From an uncultured Blautia sp. (GTDB lineage Bacteria > Bacillota > Clostridia > Lachnospirales > Lachnospiraceae): a stretch of DNA of 7,555 bases. Positions 1-6,368 of the stretch are shown piece by piece (the stretch's first letter is position 1; the number at the start of each line of letters is the position of its first letter). The notes beneath the pieces are model-generated. The model did no database searches. It worked only from the letters and a program-made list of their open reading frames with translations, and was not told the origin of the DNA. The translations under genes and the position numbers were made by a program. The stretch is from assembly GCA_900765525.1 (NCBI GenBank), contig CAAFRY010000092.1, positions 1-7,555 on the forward strand, given 5' to 3'.

Positions 1-553
1 CTGATAAAAAATAACATAGGATGTATTGAAATTGGCTTTTTCCGCCCAAGTCTTTTTAAGCTGCGCCGATAAAAAATAACATAGGATGTATTGAAATTCT
101 GAGCAAGCTTCTGATAAGTGGTACCATATTTAGATAAAAAATAACATAGGATGTATTGAAATGCGAAAAGTTTTGCTGAAGAAGCAGACATTGTTTGATA
201 AAAAATAACATAGGATGTATTGAAATGTCCAGCTCTCCCTCCATGGATATTCTCTTTATAGATAAAAAATAACATAGGATGTATTGAAATTTTACCCCGG
301 TGTACTGGCAGAGTGTTTCAGGGTCGATAAAAAATAACATAGGATGTATTGAAATAGAGGTTTGTCAGACACAGCTGATTCTGGAATGGGTGATAAAAAA
401 TAACATAGGATGTATTGAAATGCGTGTATTCTGTCCCTGGATTTAAGTTGCTGTAGGGATAAAAAATAACATTGGATGTATTGAAATAATCGTCATATCT
501 TACCTCCCACATGGTCTTTAGTAGATAAAAAATAACATCAGATGTATTGAAAA
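1..553 (+). CRISPR. CRISPR array, distal (trailer) part, 9 repeats and 8 spacers
   Basis: Nine 30-bp repeats start at 3, 68, 133, 197, 261, 326, 392, 458 and 524. Each begins GATAAAAAATAAC and ends in the handle ATTGAAAT. Repeats 1-7 are identical. Repeat 8 has one change (A to T at 473). Repeat 9 has three (CA for AG at 539-540, and a final A for T). Spacers are 33-67, 98-132, 163-196, 227-260, 291-325, 356-391, 422-457 and 488-523, of 34-36 bp and all different. Bases 1-2 would be the end of another spacer, so the array continues left. Terminal-repeat decay and the ATTGAAAN 5' handle, known from type I-B and III crRNAs, agree on rightward transcription with the leader outside the window. 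No cas gene is visible, so the subtype is inferred only. Open frames across the array are repeat artefacts, not genes. Confidence 0.97.
524..553 (+). repeat. Degenerate terminal CRISPR repeat
   Basis: The last repeat differs from the consensus at three positions: the central AG becomes CA, and the final T becomes A. The repeat before it (458-487) carries one change. Decay at one end normally marks the oldest, leader-distal end, so this fixes the array polarity. The change turns the central dyad ACAT-AGG-ATGT into a longer ACATC-A-GATGT. Confidence 0.9.
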
Positions 554-642
554 TCAGGTTATCTAGTTGCATAGGCTTATAAATATAGAAGAAACACTAG
601 TTTGGGGCTAGGGAAGAATGAGAAAAAGGGAAGTGAAAGGGA

Positions 643-1434
643 ATGAAAATCATATCTCTGGTGGAGAACCAGACAAGTATGGGAATGAAGACTGCCCACG
701 GACTGTCTTTTTATGTGGAAACAGGAGAGCACAAGTTGCTTTTTGATGTGGGACCAGACCATACTATTTTTGAAAATGCAGAAAAGAAGGGTATAGATTT
801 AGGCCTTGTGGATTTGGTAATTATTTCCCATGGACATTGGGACCATGGCGGAGCTTTAGAGGAATTTCTGAAGAGAAATTACAGGGCTCAGGTGTATATC
901 CAGAAAAGAGCTTTTGAGAAACATTATTCCAGGTCTTCGGGAGAATCCAGATTTATCGGCCTGGATTGGCACTTGGCGAACCATCCCCAGATAAGATTGG
1001 TGGAGGGAGATTATCAGATAGATAAAGAGCTGAAGCTTTTCTTGGTGCAGGACAGAACCAGATTTCATTCCGGGGCGAATGATGTGTTGTATGGGGAGCA
1101 AGGATTGGATGATTTCCTTCATGAGCAAAATCTGATGATTTTCGGGGAAAAGAATGTATTGCTTATGGGCTGTGGCCATACGGGCATTGTAAATATTATG
1201 GAGCGGGCCAGGGAATACAAACCAGATGTATGTATTGGAGGCTTTCATTTGTGCGTTCCGTCTACCGGAGAAACAGTGGCAGATTCGTTGCTGGAGGGAA
1301 TTGCAGAGGCCCTTTCCGTATATGGAGCCAGATATTACACTTGTCATTGTACGGGTGAGAAAGCTTTTGAATATTTGAAGGAGAAAATGGACATTGCCTA
1401 TTTTTCCTGTGGGCAAGAATTAGTGTTTACATAA
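643..1434 (+). CDS. MBL-fold metallo-hydrolase, COG1237 / DHPS-like type
   Basis: This is a 263-residue metallo-beta-lactamase-fold protein, full length for the COG1237 group. The group is often named after an archaeal dihydropterin ribofuranosyl-aminobenzene phosphate synthase. The metal-site motif SHGHWDHGG lies at residues 62-70 (H63, H65, D67, H68). Further expected ligands are in GCGHTG (H179) and GGFHL (H202), and a C-terminal CHCTG motif (H235) is typical of this group. The N-terminus MKIISLVENQTS matches the usual first strand of the family, which supports ATG 643 over the internal ATGs that follow. Purine-rich AAAAAGGGAAG lies 8-18 bases upstream, and AAAGGGA directly abuts the start. 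No signal peptide is seen, so it is probably cytoplasmic. The true substrate is unknown and the bacterial members are mostly uncharacterised. It appears to be a single-gene unit between the CRISPR trailer and a 358-bp control region. Confidence 0.93.
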   Translation: MKIISLVENQTSMGMKTAHGLSFYVETGEHKLLFDVGPDHTIFENAEKKGIDLGLVDLVIISHGHWDHGGALEEFLKRNYRAQVYIQKRAFEKHYSRSSGESRFIGLDWHLANHPQIRLVEGDYQIDKELKLFLVQDRTRFHSGANDVLYGEQGLDDFLHEQNLMIFGEKNVLLMGCGHTGIVNIMERAREYKPDVCIGGFHLCVPSTGETVADSLLEGIAEALSVYGARYYTCHCTGEKAFEYLKEKMDIAYFSCGQELVFT

Positions 1435-1440
1435 ATACTG

Positions 1441-1470
1441 TATCTTTTCCTGTCTATAGAAGAATATAAT
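1441..1470 (+). promoter_or_regulatory. Candidate promoter P1 (perfect TATAAT, weak -35)
   Basis: A perfect -10 hexamer TATAAT lies at 1465-1470, just after the MBL stop codon. No good -35 is present: the best is TATCTT at 1441-1446, 18 bp upstream. The palindrome TCTATAGA sits in the spacer. Transcription would start near 1477 and run through the long palindrome into the patatin operon. Confidence 0.35.
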
Positions 1471-1505
1471 GGGAGGGTGATTTCAAGTAGACTTTCTATA
1501 GAAGA
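1453..1505. promoter_or_regulatory. Paired TCTATAGAAGA sites 42 bp apart, operator-like
   Basis: The 11-mer TCTATAGAAGA occurs at 1453-1463 and again at 1495-1505, so the starts are exactly 42 bp apart, about four helical turns. Its core TCTATAGA is a perfect palindrome, extended to TTCTATAGAA at the second site (1494-1503). The first copy lies inside the spacer of candidate promoter P1 and the second about 20 bp after its predicted start. That is a geometry suited to a dimeric repressor that loops or blocks. The binding protein is unknown. Chance occurrence in AT-rich DNA cannot be excluded. Confidence 0.35.
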
Positions 1506-1507
1506 TT

Positions 1508-1551
1508 TTAACAGGATTTAACTTTTTTATTGGATTTTTTCGTGATACAAT
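1508..1551 (+). promoter_or_regulatory. Candidate promoter P2 with PHO-box-like direct repeats
   Basis: An extended -10, TG-A-TACAAT, lies at 1543-1551 (TACAAT 1546-1551). No standard -35 is present. In its place are two TTAACA-like hexamers, TTAACA at 1508-1513 and TTAACT at 1518-1523, separated by GGAT. PhoP boxes in Bacillus are tandem TTAACA-like hexamers spaced about 5 bp. An activator site replacing the -35 would suit a polyphosphate operon, but only two copies are present and the period is 10 rather than 11. The predicted start near 1558 lies at the edge of the palindrome. Confidence 0.38.
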
Positions 1552-1559
1552 ACTAATAT

Positions 1560-1710
1560 ATTGTTTCGAAAATAACTACACCAAATCGCTTGCCTGCTTT
1601 CCCGATTGCACAATTCAAAAAGCCTCAGCGTAGCCCGCTACGCCTACGTTTTTGAATTGCACACTGGAAATAGCATACTGTGCGATTGGTCCAGTTATTT
1701 ATCGAACGAT
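1560..1710. repeat. 151-bp imperfect palindrome in the operon leader (MITE/REP-like)
   Basis: The two halves are inverted repeats of each other around position 1635-1636. The paired blocks, from the outside in, are as follows. First, 1560-1569 pairs with 1702-1710 with a one-base bulge. AAATAACT (1570-1577) pairs with AGTTATTT (1693-1700). AATCGC (1584-1589) pairs with GCGATT (1682-1687). TGCTTTCC (1595-1602) pairs with GGAAATAGCA (1666-1675) with a two-base bulge. CAATTCAAAAA (1611-1621) pairs perfectly with 1649-1659. GCGTAG (1628-1633) pairs perfectly with CTACGC (1638-1643) around a CCCG loop. It has no coding capacity. Intergenic position, terminal inverted ends and rod-like folding suggest a non-autonomous mobile palindrome or REP-like repeat. 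As RNA it would form a long hairpin in the 5' leader of the patatin-ppx-ppk1 operon. No T-run follows, so it is not an intrinsic terminator. Confidence 0.8.
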
Positions 1711-1792
1711 GTACCAGAGAGGCCGGTCTGTGTGCAGGAGAGGTTTTTTATGTGACTGCTTTTGGAAACGGTCTGGAGAAAGGAAGTAAAAA

Positions 1793-2656
1793 ATGACGGA
1801 AGAATGTAAGACGGGACTTGTTTTAGAGGGAGGAGGCATGCGAGGGGCCTTTACGGCCGGCGTGCTGGATTTTTTTTTAGATAAGGATATTTCCTTTGAT
1901 ACCTGTATGGGAGTTTCAGCGGGAGCCTGCCATGCTTGCAGCTATCTTTCTAAGCAGAGGAGAAGAGGCTTTGAGACCAATGTGGATTATTTGGAGGAGG
2001 ACGAGTATTGTAGTTTGAAAAGTCTGCTGAAGACCGGAGATTTATTCGGAGCAGATATGTGCTATAAGAAAATACCAGACCAGCTGAATCCTTATGACTA
2101 TGAGGCTTATAATCAGAACCCCACCAAATTTTATGCTGTAGTGACAAACTGTCGGACAGGGGAGGCAGAATACAAGGAAGTAGGAGATATGCACCGGGGA
2201 ATTTATTATGTGAGGGCTTCCAGTTCCCTGCCCTTGGTGTCCAGGACTGTGTGGATTCGGAAACAGCCCTATTTGGACGGCGGTATCGGAGATTCTATTC
2301 CAATAAAGAAATCTCAGGAGCTGGGCAATCAGAAAAACGTGGTGGTTCTTACCCGGGACAGAGATTATCGGAAAGGGCCAAATAAGATTATGCCCCTTAT
2401 CCGGCTCCGGTACCAGAGAGAGTTTCCTAAGCTGGTAGAGCGGCTGCAGGACAGGCATGTCCGCTATAACCAAACCTTGGACTACCTATACCAGGAGGAG
2501 AAAAAAGGAAATGTAATGATTATTTGCCCCAGCCAGCCTGTGGAAATCGGAAGAATCGAGAAGGACAGGGAAAAGCTGGAGCAGCTTTACGAGAAAGGAT
2601 ACCAGGAGGCCCAGAAGCAGTATGATAAACTGAAGGAGTTTTTGGGTCTCTCATAA
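1793..2656 (+). CDS. Patatin-like phospholipase family protein
   Basis: This is a 287-residue patatin/RssA-type lipid acyl hydrolase, full length for bacterial single-domain members. The oxyanion loop GGGMRG is at residues 13-18. The nucleophile elbow GVSAG is at 40-44 (Ser42). The catalytic-dyad aspartate is in DGG at 162-164 (Asp162). All are intact, so the enzyme should be active on phospholipid or acyl-ester substrates. The C-terminal part (about 175-285) is the charged helical extension usual in this subgroup. There is no signal peptide or membrane span, so it is cytoplasmic and may act on the inner membrane face. AAAGGAAG at 1779-1786 gives a well-spaced ribosome binding site for ATG 1793. 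It is the first gene of an operon: its stop is 16 bp before the ppx-type gene. A nine-T run at 1870-1878 (codons for residues 26-29) is a possible slippage site. The substrate and the link to polyphosphate are unknown. Confidence 0.94.
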   Translation: MTEECKTGLVLEGGGMRGAFTAGVLDFFLDKDISFDTCMGVSAGACHACSYLSKQRRRGFETNVDYLEEDEYCSLKSLLKTGDLFGADMCYKKIPDQLNPYDYEAYNQNPTKFYAVVTNCRTGEAEYKEVGDMHRGIYYVRASSSLPLVSRTVWIRKQPYLDGGIGDSIPIKKSQELGNQKNVVVLTRDRDYRKGPNKIMPLIRLRYQREFPKLVERLQDRHVRYNQTLDYLYQEEKKGNVMIICPSQPVEIGRIEKDREKLEQLYEKGYQEAQKQYDKLKEFLGLS

Positions 2657-2672
2657 CAGGAGGAAAAAATCT

Positions 2673-4217
2673 ATGGCAATCACAACTTTTGCAGCCATTG
2701 ATGTGGGCTCATACAGTGTGTGCATGAATGTGTATGAGATGTCAAAAAGGACCGGTATACGCCAGATTGACGAAATCAGGCACAGGCTGGAAATCGGAAA
2801 GGATACCTACGGGAAAGGAAAAATTTCTTTTGATACAGCCAGAGAGTTGTGCCGGATTCTGAAAGATTTTTCGGAAATTATGAAGGGGTATCAGGTGGCA
2901 GATTACAGAGCCTGTGCCACCAGTACCCTGCAGGAAGCGGAAAACGTGTGGATTGTACTGGAGCAGGTTTACCAAAAAACAGGGATTCAGGTAGAGATTC
3001 TGAGCAATTCAGAGCAGCGGTTTTTCGGTTACAAATCCGTGGCTTCTAAAGAGAATTCCTTTGCAAAAATGATTCAAAAGGGAACGGCTATCATTGAAAT
3101 TGGCGGCGGAAACGTGCAGATTTCTCTGTTTGACAAGGACGCACTGGTGACGACCCAGAGCTTTATGCTGGGAAGCCTCAGAATCCGGGAGCTGCTGCTT
3201 CCTGTGGAAAAAGAAGCTATCCACTATGAGCAGATGGTGGAGGAACTGGTCCACAATCAGATACTGGGTTTTAAGAAGCTTCATTTAAAAGACCGGAAAA
3301 TCGACAATATTATTCTGGTGGGAGACAGCTTTATGGACAGGCTTTTTGAGAAAAAGCAGAGTATGAAAGAAAGCCGCACCATAAGCTTTGATACCTTTAT
3401 GGAGGAATATAATTGGATTGTCAGCCATTCTGCAGAGGAGATTTCCGTGGCCTTCGGAGTTTCCCTGGATTATGCGGAGATACTGGTTCCGGGTCTGATT
3501 ATCTATAAAGTATATATTCAGGAACTGGGAGCCCAGACCTTGTGGCTGTCAGGAACTCAGTTAAACGATGGTATTTCTTATGACTATGGAGAACGCCATA
3601 AATTTATTAAGAGTAAACATAATTTTGAAAACGATATTATTGTTTCTGCCAAAAATATAGCAAAACGGTATATGAGCGGCAAAAACCACACCCAGGCGGT
3701 GCTGAAGCAGGCCCTGGCTATTTTCGACGGCATGAAAAAGGTACATGGTATGGGAGCCAGAGAGCGGCTGCTTCTTCAAATTGCAGTGATTCTCCATGAT
3801 TGCGGCAATTATATCAGCATGAGCAATGCTTCCCAGTGTGCCTATGAAATCATCATGTCCACAGAAATTATCGGACTATCTCATGGAGAGCGGGAACTGA
3901 TAGCCAATGTGGTGAAATCTATTAAAATGCCTTTTCAGTATTACTGTGCCCCAGACTCTAAGGCAGCCATTGACCGGGAGACTTATATGCGGGCAGCAAA
4001 GCTTACGGCTATTATCCGGGTGGCCAACGTGCTGGACAGAAGCCATAAGCAAAAAGTAGAGGAAATGACTGCCGTAGTAAGGGAGCATCAGTTGATTATG
4101 ACAGTAACTGCTAAGGAGGACCTGACCCTGGAAAGAGGGCTGCTGAAAGAATCAGCGGACTTTTTTGAGGAAATTTTCAGTCTGCGTCCTGTACTAAAGA
4201 AAAAGAAACAAAAATAG
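2673..4217 (+). CDS. ppx: Ppx/GppA-type phosphatase with C-terminal HD-like domain
   Basis: This 514-residue protein has the layout of exopolyphosphatase / guanosine pentaphosphatase. An actin-like ATPase fold spans about residues 4-300: phosphate-binding DVGSYS at 10-15, ATSTL at 82-86, the acidic SNSEQR segment at 111-116, and IEIGGGN at 141-147. An all-helical HD-like domain follows at about 325-505, with ILHDCGNYI at 373-381 (H375, D376). In known Ppx enzymes this degrades polyphosphate from the end, or removes the 5' phosphate of pppGpp. Motifs are divergent: canonical SGEEEA is SNSEQR (E114 could still be the catalytic base), canonical GGGST-E is GGGNVQ, and the His-rich turn after HD is NASQC. 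The activity or specificity may therefore differ. AGGAGGA at 2658-2664 precedes ATG 2673 by eight bases. Position between patatin and ppk1 supports a role in polyphosphate turnover. GppA-like activity on alarmone cannot be excluded. Confidence 0.88.
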   Translation: MAITTFAAIDVGSYSVCMNVYEMSKRTGIRQIDEIRHRLEIGKDTYGKGKISFDTARELCRILKDFSEIMKGYQVADYRACATSTLQEAENVWIVLEQVYQKTGIQVEILSNSEQRFFGYKSVASKENSFAKMIQKGTAIIEIGGGNVQISLFDKDALVTTQSFMLGSLRIRELLLPVEKEAIHYEQMVEELVHNQILGFKKLHLKDRKIDNIILVGDSFMDRLFEKKQSMKESRTISFDTFMEEYNWIVSHSAEEISVAFGVSLDYAEILVPGLIIYKVYIQELGAQTLWLSGTQLNDGISYDYGERHKFIKSKHNFENDIIVSAKNIAKRYMSGKNHTQAVLKQALAIFDGMKKVHGMGARERLLLQIAVILHDCGNYISMSNASQCAYEIIMSTEIIGLSHGERELIANVVKSIKMPFQYYCAPDSKAAIDRETYMRAAKLTAIIRVANVLDRSHKQKVEEMTAVVREHQLIMTVTAKEDLTLERGLLKESADFFEEIFSLRPVLKKKKQK

Positions 4218-4221
4218 GAGG
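4216..4221 (+). promoter_or_regulatory. ppk1 ribosome binding site overlapping the ppx stop
   Basis: A perfect AGGAGG at 4216-4221 uses the last two bases of the preceding TAG stop codon and lies eight bases before ATG 4230. This fixes the ppk1 start and suggests that ribosomes ending ppx re-initiate on ppk1, keeping the two products coupled. Confidence 0.8.
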
Positions 4222-4229
4222 CCTGGAAT

Positions 4230-6368
4230 ATGGATTTTAAAGCATATACAAAACCGGAATATTTCCGGAACAGGGAATTAAGCTGGCTGGGATTTAACGA
4301 AAGAGTTCTTTCCGAGGCCAGAGACAAAAGTATTCCGCTGTTTGAACGGCTGAAATTTTTAAGCATTACAGCATCTAATCTGGATGAGTTTTTTATGATT
4401 CGTGTGGCGTCTCTTAAAGATATGGTTCATGCTAAGTATACCAAACCAGATATTGCGGGATTGACGCCAAAGGAGCAGTTAAAAGCCCTGGCTCCTGAAG
4501 TGAAAAAGATGATTCAGGCCCAGTACAATACCTATAACCGTTCTCTGCTTCCTGCTCTGAAAAAGGCAGGATTGACGGTAGTGGAGCGCCATGAAGATTT
4601 AAACAAAGAGCAGAAGGCCTTTGTGGACGAATATTTTGAAGAAAGTATCTATCCGGTATTAACGCCTATGGCCATGGACAGTGCCAGGCCTTTCCCTCTT
4701 ATTCGGAATAAAACACTGAATATCGGAGCCCTGATTGCGAAAAAAGGGAAGAAGGAAAAGGAGGAGCTGGAGTTTGCCACAGTGCAGGTTCCTTCAGTGC
4801 TTCCCAGGATTGTAGAGCTTCCGGGAGGGAAGGAAGGCAAACTTACCGTAGTGCTGCTGGGGGAAATTATTGAGCGGAATATAGGAAAATTGTTTCTCAG
4901 CAATCAGGTGGTATGCGCTTGTCCTTACCGGATTATACGGAATGCCGATTTGACCATTGATGAGGATGAGGCTGCTGACTTGTTAAATGAGATTCAGAAA
5001 CAGTTGAAGAAGCGGCAGTGGGGAGAGGTTATCCGTCTGGACGTAGAGGAGCGGATGGATGAAAGACTTCTGAAAATACTGAAAACAGAGTTTAATATGA
5101 AGGAAGAGGACATCCATTATATCAATGGTCCTCTGGACCTGACATTTCTGATGAAAATGTATGGCTTGGATGGATTTGAACATTTAAAACTTACCCAGCA
5201 TGTGCCGGCTCCTGTTGTCCAGATGATGACAGAGGAGGATATTTTTACGCAAATCCGCAGACAGGATATTTTGCTTCATCATCCATATATGAGCTTTAAC
5301 CCGGTAGTCGATTTTGTGCGCCAGGCTTCCAAAGACCCGGATGTATTGGCTATCAAGCAAACCCTTTACAGGGTCAGCGGAAACTCACCGATTATTGCTG
5401 CTTTGGCCCAGGCAGCGGAAAACGGAAAGCAGGTAACTGTACTTGTAGAGTTAAAGGCCAGGTTTGATGAGGAAAATAACATTGTGTGGGCCAAGAAGCT
5501 GGAAAAAGCAGGATGCCATGTTATCTATGGTCTGCTGGGACTGAAGACCCACAGTAAGATTACGCTGGTGGTCCGCAGAGAAGAAGAAGGTATTCGCAGA
5601 TATGTTCACCTGGGCACGGGAAATTACAATGATTCCACAGCTAAGTTGTATACGGATTGTGGTATTCTCACCTGCTCCGCTAAGATTGGAGAGGATGCAA
5701 CGGCAGTGTTTAATATGCTGTCCGGATATTCGGAGCCAAAGAGCTGGCATAAGCTGGTAGTGGCGCCTATCTGGATGCGGGACAGATTCCTTCACCTTAT
5801 AGAGATGGAACAGAAGGAGGCCCTGGAGGGCAAGGAAGCCAGAATTGTGGCGAAAATGAATTCTCTGTGTGACAGAGATATTATAGCGGCTCTTTATGCA
5901 GCTGCGGCAGCAGGAGTAAAGATTGATTTGATTATCAGAGGAATCTGCTGTCTGAAGGTGGGAATTCCCGGGGTCAGTGAGAATATAACCGTTCGTTCTA
6001 TTGTAGGAAACTATCTGGAACACAGCAGGATTTTTTACTTCTATAGCGATGGAAGGGAGCAGATTTTCATGGGAAGCGCAGACTGGATGCCCAGGAATCT
6101 GGACAAACGTGTGGAAATAGTTTTTCCTGTGGAGGATGCTGACATCAAAGAACAGGTGAAACATATCCTCCATATGCAGTTAGAGGATAATGTGAAAGCA
6201 CATGTGCTGCAGCCTGACGGAACCTATGAGAAGATTGATAAGAGAGGAAAGCAGCTGGTAAACTCTCAGGAATATTTCTGCCAGGATGCGGACCGTAAGG
6301 CCCAGACTCCTGTGGCACCGGGTAAAGAGCGGGTTTTTATACCGGCAGAGGCCCCTCAGGAGGTGTAA
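4230..6368 (+). CDS. ppk1: Polyphosphate kinase Ppk1
   Basis: This is a 712-residue polyphosphate kinase 1, about the family's usual length. It reversibly transfers the ATP gamma-phosphate to growing polyphosphate through a phospho-histidine. The order is as expected: N-terminal helical domain with NRELSWLGFNERV (14-26) and the nucleotide-binding SNLDEFFMIRV (49-59, N50); head domain about 110-320; then two phospholipase-D-like catalytic domains. The first contains TLYRVSGNSPI (R381) and ELKARFDEENN (R411), whose arginines bind metal/phosphate in the E. coli enzyme, and KTHSK with H441, equivalent to the autophosphorylated His435 of E. coli. The second contains EHSRIFYF with H598, equivalent to His592, and GSADWMPRNLDKRVE (615-629). 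All key residues are intact. The last 50 or so residues are a polar tail seen in clostridial members. It is the last gene of the operon, 12 bp after ppx, and probably membrane-associated as in other bacteria. Confidence 0.98.
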   Translation: MDFKAYTKPEYFRNRELSWLGFNERVLSEARDKSIPLFERLKFLSITASNLDEFFMIRVASLKDMVHAKYTKPDIAGLTPKEQLKALAPEVKKMIQAQYNTYNRSLLPALKKAGLTVVERHEDLNKEQKAFVDEYFEESIYPVLTPMAMDSARPFPLIRNKTLNIGALIAKKGKKEKEELEFATVQVPSVLPRIVELPGGKEGKLTVVLLGEIIERNIGKLFLSNQVVCACPYRIIRNADLTIDEDEAADLLNEIQKQLKKRQWGEVIRLDVEERMDERLLKILKTEFNMKEEDIHYINGPLDLTFLMKMYGLDGFEHLKLTQHVPAPVVQMMTEEDIFTQIRRQDILLHHPYMSFNPVVDFVRQASKDPDVLAIKQTLYRVSGNSPIIAALAQAAENGKQVTVLVELKARFDEENNIVWAKKLEKAGCHVIYGLLGLKTHSKITLVVRREEEGIRRYVHLGTGNYNDSTAKLYTDCGILTCSAKIGEDATAVFNMLSGYSEPKSWHKLVVAPIWMRDRFLHLIEMEQKEALEGKEARIVAKMNSLCDRDIIAALYAAAAAGVKIDLIIRGICCLKVGIPGVSENITVRSIVGNYLEHSRIFYFYSDGREQIFMGSADWMPRNLDKRVEIVFPVEDADIKEQVKHILHMQLEDNVKAHVLQPDGTYEKIDKRGKQLVNSQEYFCQDADRKAQTPVAPGKERVFIPAEAPQEV

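Noticed and set aside
61..70. GCTGCGCCGA shared between the spacer 1/repeat boundary and 7529-7538, suggesting self-targeting
   Set aside because: The match is only about ten bases and crosses the spacer-repeat boundary, so it is expected by chance and is not a protospacer.
56..572. Leftward open frames across the CRISPR array
   Set aside because: They are produced by the repeats: every repeat translates to the same FNTSYVIFY or IHPMLFFI segment, with no gene-like composition or start signal.
547..583. Promoter for the MBL gene using TTGAAA in the last repeat or TATAAA at 578-583
   Set aside because: TTGAAA and TATAAA are 25 bp apart and no suitable partner lies at 16-18 bp from either.
856..1416. 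Leftward 186-codon frame antisense to the MBL gene
   Set aside because: The sense frame carries all MBL metal ligands, while the antisense product shows no family features.
1793..2656. Patatin as an anti-phage (CBASS-type) effector because a CRISPR array is nearby
   Set aside because: No cyclase or other CBASS gene is present, the gene is coupled to ppx and ppk1, and the array is separated from it by an MBL gene and a 358-bp gap.
5451..6173. Long leftward frame antisense to ppk1 (240 codons)
   Set aside because: It lies wholly within the well-supported ppk1 catalytic domains and has no recognisable motifs or ribosome binding site; it is a shadow frame.
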